From positions 1-8,063 of the forward strand of contig VGAV01000094.1 in NCBI GenBank assembly GCA_016870695.1: DNA of 8,063 bases. The letters run 5' to 3'. Each line of letters begins with the position of its first letter. Within the stretch, counting starts at the first letter, position 1. Source of the stretch: Actinomycetota bacterium (GTDB taxonomy: Bacteria > Actinomycetota > Actinomycetes > Actinomycetales > Microbacteriaceae). Position numbers and translations under genes: made by a program. Of the stretch, positions 1-4,557 are shown piece by piece. The notes below the pieces were generated by a model. The model had not been told where the DNA came from, did not search any database, and saw only the letters and a list, made by a program, of their open reading frames with translations.

Positions 1-99
1 CGCCAGGCCGACGCCGCGGTCGCCGACGACGACGATCTCGCCTCCGAGGACATCCAGGACGACCTCCGCAGCATCAAGGCGTACGGCGAGGACCGCTGA
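1..99 (+). CDS. C-terminal fragment of an unidentified protein
   Basis: The reading frame is open from the first base to the TGA at 97-99 and gives a 32-residue tail that ends in SIKAYGEDR. It has a run of four aspartates (about residues 9-12) and is acidic overall, with a probable short amphipathic helix (DIQDDLRSIKAYG). Nearly all third codon positions are G or C, which supports real coding sequence. The start and any domain lie to the left of the window. I do not recognise the family from this tail and propose no function. The gene converges on the minus-strand glycosyltransferase, with a 386-bp non-coding gap between their stop codons. Confidence 0.6.
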   Translation, partial: RQADAAVADDDDLASEDIQDDLRSIKAYGEDR

Positions 100-115
100 C
101 CCACCTCTTCGCGCT

Positions 116-172
116 GAGTTGTCGCAGATGTACGCGCGAAGGCCTTTCCAGCGTGCATCTGCGGCAAGTCAG
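116..172. repeat. REP-like palindromic repeat, copy 1
   Basis: This 57-bp unit is repeated without a mismatch at 203-259. It is an imperfect palindrome. The arm at 119-135 (TTGTCGCAGATGTACGC) pairs with 151-167 (GCGTGCATCTGCGGCAA) at 15 of 17 positions, and both exceptions become G-U pairs in RNA, so a transcript would fold along the whole arm. The 15-nt loop contains the smaller palindrome AAGGCCTT. In this copy the stem extends outward (CTGA at 114-117 with TCAG at 169-172) past one G/G mismatch. It begins 16 bp after the upstream stop codon, as expected of a REP/BIME-type extragenic palindrome, which can also act as a terminator or mRNA 3'-end stabiliser. The family assignment is inference. 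Confidence 0.8.
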
Positions 173-202
173 GCGATGACGAAGATCCCGATTCTGCGCG
201 TC

Positions 203-259
203 GAGTTGTCGCAGATGTACGCGCGAAGGCCTTTCCAGCGTGCATCTGCGGCAAGTCAG
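203..259. repeat. REP-like palindromic repeat, copy 2
   Basis: This is a perfect copy of the 57-bp unit at 116-172, in the same orientation. The period is 87 bp and the two copies are separated by 30 bp of unrelated sequence (173-202). The same 17-bp arms lie at 206-222 and 238-254. Flanking bases differ between the copies, so the identity ends sharply. Complete identity of two non-coding copies suggests a recent duplication or continuing gene conversion. No transposase of any kind is visible in the window. Confidence 0.8.
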
Positions 260-338
260 CGCCTCGACGGCGGACCGCGCCCGCGGGGAGTTCGCGCGGG
301 GGCAGAAACGGCCGCGACGGAGTCCCTGCGACGGCCCC

Positions 339-375
339 CGTCCGGAGCGTGTTGGGGGAACGTGCTCGACGGACG
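339..375. terminator. long hairpin with GGGGG loop (possible terminator)
   Basis: CGTCCG (339-344) pairs with CGGACG (370-375). After a two-base bulge (368-369), GAGCGTGTT (345-353) pairs with AACGTGCTC (359-367), counting two G-U pairs. That makes about 15 paired bases closing a five-G loop. No T-run follows on either strand, so intrinsic termination is uncertain. Confidence 0.35.
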
Positions 376-389
376 AGGGGCGTCGGGGG

Positions 390-416
390 CGCGTCGGTCA
401 GGGGGAGACCGACGCG
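390..416. terminator. 10-bp perfect hairpin between convergent genes
   Basis: CGCGTCGGTC (390-399) and GACCGACGCG (407-416) form a perfect 10-bp stem with the 7-nt loop AGGGGGA. On the plus strand the stem is followed by TTCC. It lies in the gap between two converging genes and is the strongest single perfect stem in that gap. A bidirectional transcription terminator is the likeliest role, though the T-tract is minimal. Confidence 0.45.
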
Positions 417-466
417 TTCCGCACCGGCAATGCCGGGGCCGGGTGACAGAGAGATTACGCCGCGGG

Positions 467-481
467 CGCGCGGAACGCGCG
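467..481 (-). terminator. hairpin just after the glycosyltransferase stop
   Basis: CGCGCG (467-472) and CGCGCG (476-481) pair around a GAA loop. Read on the minus strand, the hairpin starts four bases after the glycosyltransferase TGA. There is no following T-run, and such stems arise by chance in GC-rich DNA, so it is only a possible terminator. Confidence 0.25.
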
Positions 482-485
482 GATC

Positions 486-1943
486 TCAGCGAACTCCGAG
501 TCGACGCCGAAGAACCTCTCGGACTCGCCACGCCTGACGCCGCAGCCGTTGCCGCCGGGAGGCGCGCTCCAGGGCGCCGGCCCAGCGCGCGAGCACGGCG
601 TCCTCGTCGTAGAGGCGGGCGCGTTCCACGGCGGCCCGGCGCATCCGTGCGGTCTCTTCGGGCGTGAGTCGGCCGGCGCGGATGACGGCGTCGGTGAGCG
701 CCGCGACGTCGCCGGACGGCACGAGCCACCCGGTGCGACTGTCGAGGATCAGCTCCCGCGGCCCGTACGGCACGTCGTAGGCGATCGGCAGGCACCCCGC
801 TGCCATGGCCTCGGCGATCACCAGAGAGAACGCCTCGCTCTTGCTCGTCAGCAGCAGCACCGACCGCTCACGCAACGCCTCGCCGGCGTTCGGATCGAAG
901 CCGTGGAACCGGATGCCGCCGTCCTCTCCCGCGATGGCCCGCAGGGTGTCGCCGGCCGGTCCGTCGCCGTACACGTCGAGGGTGAGTCCGGGCTCCTCCG
1001 TGCGAGCACGGCGCACCGCGGCGAGGGCGTCCTCGACCCGCTTGATCGGCTCGAGCCGGGCGACGACGGCGACGCCCTCCCGCGGGGCGGTCGTGTCCAC
1101 CTCTCGCACCCGCACCGGGTGCGGGACCGTCAGCAGCAGCGGGAGCCGGCCCGCCATCCGGCGCGCGTCCTGCGCCTGGCGGTCGGTGCAGAACACGACC
1201 GCGTCGAACGCGGCGAGCTTGCCGAACACCTCGGCGCGCGACGGCCGAACGGCATCGCCCTCGTCGGTGAGGTGCGAGCCGTGCACGATGTGGAGCACCA
1301 CCACGTGTCGGCGGCGGTAGGTCGTGGCGAAGCGCGCCATGGTCTTGCTGTCCACGAGGAGGAACGAGGGCTCCCCGCCCGTGACCCGGTCCAACCACGC
1401 CGTGTAGACGGCGCGGACGCCGGAGAAGGCGGCGAGCGGCGCACCGTCGGCGTCGCACGTGACGACCCGGCGGCGGACCCGCCCGTCCGCACGCGGGACG
1501 TCGCGGCGGTCGGAGGCGGCGAGGGACCCGTCGGGGCGCAGGTGGTCGATCTGCTGCACCGCGCCAGCGGCATCCCTCCGCACCCGACGGACGACGTGTC
1601 CGCCGGACCGGTCCTCGACGACGCCCTCGTCACCCGACGCCAGGGGCGCGAAGCCGTCGGCCGGGGACACGGCACGACCCCGCAGGGTGTCGGTGCGCAG
1701 CCAGTCCCACAGGTTGACCACCCGCACCCGCTCGGAGAGGGCGTCGCGCCGCGCGAGCTCCGCAGCGACGCGCGCGTGGTCCTCGCGGTCGTCGCACGTG
1801 AGCACGTCGACGGCGGCGCCGCCGCGGCGATCGAACAGGCGCGATCGCTGCAGCAGGGCCGCCGTCAGCCCGCCGTAGTCGGCGGGGATGCTCCACGTCA
1901 GGACGAGCTGGCGTCCGGTGGGCAGACGCGCAGCGCGGGTCAT
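486..1943 (-). CDS. family 4 glycosyltransferase, TagE/TarM/GtfA-like (teichoic acid or surface glycosylation)
   Basis: A 485-residue retaining glycosyltransferase of GT-B fold. The N-terminal Rossmann half has the YGGLT glycine pair (23-27). A middle insertion contains DRSGGHVVRR (111-120) and HLRPDGS (134-140), which resembles the beta-rich insertion of TagE, TarM and GtfA, the enzymes that put glucose or GlcNAc on wall teichoic acid or serine-rich surface proteins. The C-terminal donor half has VARLEPIKR (294-302, R296 and K301 for nucleotide phosphates), the EX7E motif (E370, E378), and AYDVPYGPRELI (388-399), very like the teichoic acid enzymes. The basic tail (463-485) could hold it at the membrane. 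The length fits TarM. The ATG at 1943 overlaps the upstream stop as ATGA and has no Shine-Dalgarno, so translation is probably coupled. Sugar and acceptor cannot be read from the sequence. Confidence 0.85.
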   Translation of the reverse strand: MTRAARLPTGRQLVLTWSIPADYGGLTAALLQRSRLFDRRGGAAVDVLTCDDREDHARVAAELARRDALSERVRVVNLWDWLRTDTLRGRAVSPADGFAPLASGDEGVVEDRSGGHVVRRVRRDAAGAVQQIDHLRPDGSLAASDRRDVPRADGRVRRRVVTCDADGAPLAAFSGVRAVYTAWLDRVTGGEPSFLLVDSKTMARFATTYRRRHVVVLHIVHGSHLTDEGDAVRPSRAEVFGKLAAFDAVVFCTDRQAQDARRMAGRLPLLLTVPHPVRVREVDTTAPREGVAVVARLEPIKRVEDALAAVRRARTEEPGLTLDVYGDGPAGDTLRAIAGEDGGIRFHGFDPNAGEALRERSVLLLTSKSEAFSLVIAEAMAAGCLPIAYDVPYGPRELILDSRTGWLVPSGDVAALTDAVIRAGRLTPEETARMRRAAVERARLYDEDAVLARWAGALERASRRQRLRRQAWRVREVLRRRLGVR

Positions 1944-2188
1944 GCGGAGGCGTCGGTGGGGATCTCTCCGGCGGCGATGGCATCGGCGTACGTGCGGATG
2001 TCCGGGCCGGGCTCGTAGTCGATGAAGCGACCCTTCATGCGCGAGTTGATCTCGGCGAAGGCGTCGTCCGACGAGATGCCGGGGTTCTCGCGGGCGATGT
2101 CGATGACGGCCTCGCGCAGGACGCGGTCGGCGTCGTCGAGGATCTTCTGGCGTGCGGGCTCGTTCCAGCGGATGTCCGAGGTTTCCAT
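1940..2188 (-). CDS. 82-aa hypothetical protein coupled to the glycosyltransferase
   Basis: I do not recognise this family. The protein is 82 residues, acidic and charged, predicted mostly helical, with no signal peptide, membrane segment or cysteine. Notable stretches are an amphipathic helix around ARQKILDDADRVLREAVIDIA (12-32), ISSDDAFAEINSRMKGRFIDYEPG (38-61), and a helical end from IRTYADAIAAGEI (64-76). GC-rich third positions support coding. Its TGA overlaps the glycosyltransferase ATG by four bases, so the two are co-transcribed and probably translationally coupled. It is the first gene of that unit. A TAnnnT box six bases before the ATG, with no ribosome-binding site between, points to a leaderless start at 2188. 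A small partner or regulator of the glycosyltransferase is a guess from context only. Confidence 0.75.
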   Translation of the reverse strand: METSDIRWNEPARQKILDDADRVLREAVIDIARENPGISSDDAFAEINSRMKGRFIDYEPGPDIRTYADAIAAGEIPTDASA

Positions 2189-2194
2189 GCCCAG

Positions 2195-2200
2195 ACTCTA
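2195..2200 (-). promoter_or_regulatory. -10 box of a leaderless promoter for the 82-aa gene
   Basis: Read on the minus strand the hexamer is TAGAGT (TAnnnT), followed by six bases (CTGGGC) and then the ATG. That spacing puts the transcription start on the A of the ATG. There is no Shine-Dalgarno and no good TTGACA-like -35, both common in actinobacterial leaderless promoters. Confidence 0.5.
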
Positions 2201-2263
2201 AAGGTCGCGTCCGACGCGGATTCCGGGGTTGCGCGTCGCGGGGGCGTGTGCCGGACTGGGGTG

Positions 2264-2977
2264 ATGTCGATGGATGCCACGGCCCCCGGGCCCGCGCCGA
2301 GGGCGGGGCTCCGCGCGCTCGCCGAGGACCTCGTGTGGTGGGTGCGCGACTACGCTTACGCGGTCGCCGGCCAGGTGCGCGCCGTCGTCGGCCGGGACGA
2401 CCCGGACCGCATGGCGACGGGCGACGGGACGCCGATCGTGCTGCTGCCCGGGATCTACGAGACGTGGCGGTTCCTCGAGCCGCTGGCGCGCGCCCTGCAC
2501 GACCGCGGTCATCCCGTCCATGTCGTGACGGCGCTCGGCGGCAACCGCCGCCCCGTCGCCGAGGCCGCCGGGCAGGTCGCCGACCTCCTCCGGGAGCGCG
2601 GGCTCGACGACGTCGTGCTCGTCGCGCACAGCAAGGGCGGCCTGATCGGCAAGCACGTCATGGCGTTCGACCCGGCGGGGGAGCGCGTCCGCGCGATGGT
2701 CGCCGTGGCGACGCCCTTCGGCGGGTCGCGGTACAGCCGGCTCATGCCGACGCCCTCGCTCCGGGCGTTCCGGTCGGGGGATGCGACGATGCGTGCGCTC
2801 GCCGACGCGGCGGCGGTCAACGAGCGCATCGTGTCGGTCTTCGGGCCGTTCGACCCGCACATCCCCGAGGGCAGCGAGCTGGCGGGGGCGCGGAACGTCC
2901 GGCTCGCGGCGGGCGGCCACTTCCGCGTGCTGGCCGACCCGCGGGTCATCGCCGAGGTGATCCGCGTCGCGGAGTAG
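2264..2977 (+). CDS. alpha/beta hydrolase (lipase/esterase-like)
   Basis: A 237-residue single-domain alpha/beta hydrolase, probably a carboxyl-ester hydrolase or lipase. LPGIYE (61-66) is the oxyanion-hole loop after a core strand. AHSKGG (121-126) is the nucleophile elbow with Ser123. Asp197 in GPFDPHIPEG is the likely acid and His219 in GGHFRVL the likely base, in the right order and spacing for a triad. VATPFGGS (148-155) resembles the strand after the elbow in triacylglycerol lipases and PGAP1-like proteins. There is no signal peptide, so it should be cytoplasmic. A Trp-rich amphipathic stretch (23-42) could touch membrane. I chose the ATG at 2264. The GTG codons at 2246 and 2261 and the ATG at 2270 are in-frame alternatives. 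It is divergent from the 82-aa gene and convergent with the MarR gene, so it is monocistronic. Substrate unknown. Confidence 0.85.
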   Translation: MSMDATAPGPAPRAGLRALAEDLVWWVRDYAYAVAGQVRAVVGRDDPDRMATGDGTPIVLLPGIYETWRFLEPLARALHDRGHPVHVVTALGGNRRPVAEAAGQVADLLRERGLDDVVLVAHSKGGLIGKHVMAFDPAGERVRAMVAVATPFGGSRYSRLMPTPSLRAFRSGDATMRALADAAAVNERIVSVFGPFDPHIPEGSELAGARNVRLAAGGHFRVLADPRVIAEVIRVAE

Positions 2978-3016
2978 GCGTCCGAGGTCGGTCGGGGCGG
3001 CCCGTTGTCTGCGGGG

Positions 3017-3559
3017 TCAGGCGGCCGGCTCGGCCTTCAGGATGCCGCAGCACCGCGGGGTCTCGTCGTCGCACACCGCGTCGACCGCGCAGCGCATCCG
3101 CTGGAGGAACGCCGTCACGGCATCCGCCTCGGCCTCGCTCATCCCGCGGGTCGCGCCCATCATGCGGCCGTGCATCGTGCCGAGGGTGTCGTGCATCTCC
3201 TCCTCGGTGTGGGCCGTCGCCGTGACGAGGACTTTGCGCCGGTCGGTGGGATGCCGGTCGCGCACCACATGGCCCGAGCGTTCCAGCCGGTCGAGGAGGG
3301 CGGTCGTCGACGCCGTCGAGACGCCGAGGTAGCGGGCGAGGTCGACCGGCGTCACGTCGTCGCCGCGCCGCGATGCGCGCGTGAGGTAGCGGAGGACGAG
3401 CAGCTCGTTCTCGCCCATCGACATGGAGTCCTGGGTGCGACGGCGCATCGCCATCTCGGCGGCGCGGTACAGCCGCATCGCCTCCATGACCCGCGTCCCC
3501 CGTGCGTCGTCGGCGCTGTCGCCGTACCAGTAGGAGGGAGGTGTCTGTTCACCGCTCAT
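3017..3559 (-). CDS. MarR-family transcriptional regulator with cysteine-rich tail
   Basis: A 180-residue MarR-type dimeric winged-helix DNA-binding protein. Helix-turn-helix residues are about 69-97: VTPVDLARYLGVS leads into the recognition helix STASTTALLDRLERSGHV. The wing is DRHPTDRRKVLVTAT (101-115), the most conserved MarR signature. Flanking helices (about 20-45 and 118-160) would form the dimer interface. Unusual for the family are four cysteines at the end (C157, C163, C170, C171, with a vicinal pair in RCCG), which could sense oxidants or metal; that is inference. The gene diverges from the DUF7882-type operon across a 93-bp AT-rich region, so it most likely represses itself and that operon. 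The ATG at 3559 follows a short AT-rich leader with only a weak ribosome-binding site (GTGAG). Its ligand cannot be deduced. Confidence 0.92.
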   Translation of the reverse strand: MSGEQTPPSYWYGDSADDARGTRVMEAMRLYRAAEMAMRRRTQDSMSMGENELLVLRYLTRASRRGDDVTPVDLARYLGVSTASTTALLDRLERSGHVVRDRHPTDRRKVLVTATAHTEEEMHDTLGTMHGRMMGATRGMSEAEADAVTAFLQRMRCAVDAVCDDETPRCCGILKAEPAA

Positions 3560-3652
3560 TGAAAACTCACTTATATCTCGCTTGCCTATTCGCTAGCCTA
3601 CCTAGTAAGTTCTCTAGCAAGCAACCAACAACACGAGCCGAAAGGTCGCATC
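3560..3652. promoter_or_regulatory. divergent promoters and candidate MarR operator
   Basis: This stretch is strikingly AT-rich for the window. For the plus-strand operon, TTGCCT (3582-3587) and TAAGTT (3606-3611) are 18 bp apart, followed by a GAAAGG ribosome-binding site (3640-3645) seven bases before the ATG at 3653. On the minus strand, TTGCTT (3619-3624) and TAGGCT (3595-3600) are also 18 bp apart, with an alternative -10, TATAAG, at 3570-3575. The two promoters overlap. Three CTAG tetramers (3593, 3602, 3614) lie in 25 bp, two of them forming CTAGCCTACCTAG (3593-3605). The repeat GCTTGC (3580-3585) / GCAAGC (3617-3622) brackets them. One bound MarR dimer could silence both directions. 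The boxes are visible; the binding is inferred. Confidence 0.6.
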
Positions 3653-4024
3653 ATGGCGAAGCTCTTCTACGGGACCTCGGTCGAACCGATCACGGTGGAC
3701 GACCGCATGCTGGCCCACGTCAAGGTCGTCGTCGCGACCAAGCTCCGTCGCGGCGAGAGCTTCACCGTCTCCTGGACGCACGGGGCGGGCGAGCCCACCG
3801 GTCGCACGACCATCTGGCTGCAGCCGTCCATCCCCCTCCGCTTCGTGTTCGACTCGGAGCAGCCCGAGACGCTCGACCAGAACCTGCTCAAGCGCATGGC
3901 CAACGACGCGAACTCCTCGCGGGGTCTGAGCCTCGACATCGCCCTGGACGAGGTCCCCGCCGAGCGCGCCCCCGCCGCGCCCCGTTCCGCCGCGCCGGCA
4001 CGTTCGCTCGCTCGCGCCGCCTGA
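3653..4024 (+). CDS. DUF7882-type small protein (often mislabelled ATP-dependent DNA ligase)
   Basis: A 123-residue soluble protein resembling a small family I recall from Microbacteriaceae, now DUF7882. Older annotations often call these ATP-dependent DNA ligase, but there is no KxDG nucleotidyl motif and the protein is far too short for a ligase. Recognisable elements are the start MAKLFYGTSVEPITVDDRML, then LAHVKVVVATKLRRGESFTVSW (20-41), GRTTIWLQPSIPLRF (50-64) and the helix NLLKRMANDANSSRGLSL (77-94). The last ~25 residues are a low-complexity Ala/Pro/Arg tail. GAAAGG at 3640-3645 supports the ATG at 3653. It is the first gene of a three-gene operon, with an ATG five bases after its stop, facing the MarR gene. 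Biochemical role unknown; the MarR arrangement suggests induction by a stress or ligand. Confidence 0.75.
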   Translation: MAKLFYGTSVEPITVDDRMLAHVKVVVATKLRRGESFTVSWTHGAGEPTGRTTIWLQPSIPLRFVFDSEQPETLDQNLLKRMANDANSSRGLSLDIALDEVPAERAPAAPRSAAPARSLARAA

Positions 4025-4029
4025 CGACC

Positions 4030-4347
4030 ATGACTGCACCCCTGTCGGATGCGACCGTCGTCTGGTCGCGCGTCGACGACGACTTCTACGTCGCCACCCG
4101 CGGGGGCGAGTTCTACGGCTTCGTCGATCGACGTTCGGCCGACACCTTCTCGGCGTTCGACCAGTACTCCCGCTTCGTCGGCGGATATCCCCGACTCGAC
4201 GACGCGAAGAGCGCACTCGGCCCTGTCTGCCGTCCGCAGCGGCGGCGGGTCCTCCGTCGTCGCCTCCCCTTCTTCGCCACGGCATCCGTCACCGCTGCCC
4301 TCGGTGTCACGCTGATGACCGCCGGCGTGCTGTCACCCCTCATCTGA
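4030..4347 (+). CDS. 105-aa protein with one C-terminal membrane helix
   Basis: I cannot name this family. The N-terminal 65 residues form a small soluble part rich in aromatic and acidic residues (VVWSRVDDDFYVATRGGEFYGFVDR, 10-34), suggesting a compact beta-rich module, followed by SADTFSAFDQYSRFVGGYPRLDDAKSAL (36-63). A basic patch, RPQRRRVLRRR (68-78), precedes a hydrophobic helix at about 79-103. By the positive-inside rule, the N-terminal domain would be cytoplasmic and the protein tail-anchored. It starts five bases after the DUF7882-type stop and has no clear ribosome-binding site, so it is co-transcribed and probably coupled. A longer in-frame opening upstream is not favoured because it reads through the DUF7882-type gene. 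Function unknown; a membrane partner of the upstream protein is plausible. Confidence 0.8.
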   Translation: MTAPLSDATVVWSRVDDDFYVATRGGEFYGFVDRRSADTFSAFDQYSRFVGGYPRLDDAKSALGPVCRPQRRRVLRRRLPFFATASVTAALGVTLMTAGVLSPLI

Positions 4348-4415
4348 TGGCCTCCGCCGGCGTCGCGCCTCGCCCAGCGATGCCGGCCGGCCCCCACCTT
4401 CGCATCGAGAGAGCA

Positions 4416-4505
4416 ATGAACCCCACCGCGTCCTGGGACCTCCCCACCGAGCCCATCACGATCATCACGGCCGAGCAGATCGAGGCGGCGCTACCCGCCG
4501 CCTGA
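4416..4505 (+). CDS. 29-aa microprotein, last gene of the MarR-controlled operon
   Basis: A short frame beginning MNPTASWDLPTEPITIITAE and ending QIEAALPAA. Twenty-seven of the 28 sense codons after the ATG end in G or C (the exception is CTA), a strong coding signal. A GAGAGAG stretch (4407-4413) can serve as ribosome-binding site. Eight bases after its stop comes a good terminator, so the operon includes it. The same frame is open upstream, with an ATG at 4380 and another at 4347 overlapping the previous stop as TGATG, which would give 52 residues. That extension has clearly poorer third-position GC (including AGA and GCA), so I prefer 4416. The peptide is acidic, has no cysteine, signal or membrane segment, and its second half looks helical. 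I recognise no family. Confidence 0.55.
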   Translation: MNPTASWDLPTEPITIITAEQIEAALPAA

Positions 4506-4512
4506 GTCTCGG

Positions 4513-4541
4513 CGGCACGCGCCCATCGCCGCGTGCCGTTT
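4513..4541 (+). terminator. intrinsic terminator of the DUF7882-type operon
   Basis: CGGCACGCG (4513-4521) and CGCGTGCCG (4530-4538) form a perfect 9-bp stem with an 8-nt loop, followed by TTT (4539-4541). It starts eight bases after the microprotein stop and ends just before the -10 box of the next gene, so it separates the two transcription units. Confidence 0.7.
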
Positions 4542-4544
4542 CGG

Positions 4545-4550
4545 TAGTGT
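4545..4550 (+). promoter_or_regulatory. -10 box of a leaderless promoter for the GH13 gene
   Basis: TAGTGT (TAnnnT) stands seven bases before the ATG at 4558, with no ribosome-binding site between. Transcription would start at or next to the ATG. I see no convincing -35 and no operator-like palindrome specific to this gene. Confidence 0.5.
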
Positions 4551-4557
4551 CGCGGGC

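Larger units (their letters stand above)
260..485. other. non-coding gap rich in GC hairpins
   Basis: I find no convincing gene here. The frames that cross the gap run through the repeats or are shadows of the glycosyltransferase. The stretch is G-rich on the plus strand (G-runs at 354-358, 377-380, 385-389 and 401-405) and contains several stem-loops, the best of which are listed separately. It sits between two converging genes, so termination of both is the simplest role. A structured RNA is not excluded. Confidence 0.5.

Noticed and set aside
116..259. Two repeats with a 30-bp spacer resembling a one-spacer CRISPR array
   Set aside because: The 57-bp repeat is longer than usual CRISPR repeats, it is one full-length hairpin with a REP-like design, there are only two copies, and no cas gene is present.
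354..405. Possible G-quadruplex from four G-runs
   Set aside because: The spacers between runs are about 18, 4 and 11 bases, longer than a canonical quadruplex allows, and two of the runs are already loops of good hairpins.
119..667. Plus-strand open frame of 182 codons with a twice-repeated MSQMYARRPFQRASAASQ segment
   Set aside because: The repeated peptide is just the palindromic DNA repeat read twice (the 87-bp period keeps frame). The rest is Arg/Ala-rich and overlaps the glycosyltransferase on the other strand.
549..2018. 489-codon plus-strand open frame opposite the glycosyltransferase
   Set aside because: It is antisense to a gene with clear family motifs, its composition is low-complexity Arg/Gly/His-rich, and long antisense frames are expected in DNA with such high third-position GC.
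2246..2263. GTG at 2246 as start of the hydrolase
   Set aside because: It would add MCRTGV, with no ribosome-binding site before it. The ATG at 2264 gives a more normal N-terminus, although the GTG at 2261 and ATG at 2270 remain open.
3653..4024. Calling the DUF7882-type protein an ATP-dependent DNA ligase
   Set aside because: There is no KxDG nucleotidyltransferase motif and only 123 residues. That name is a propagated mislabel for this family.
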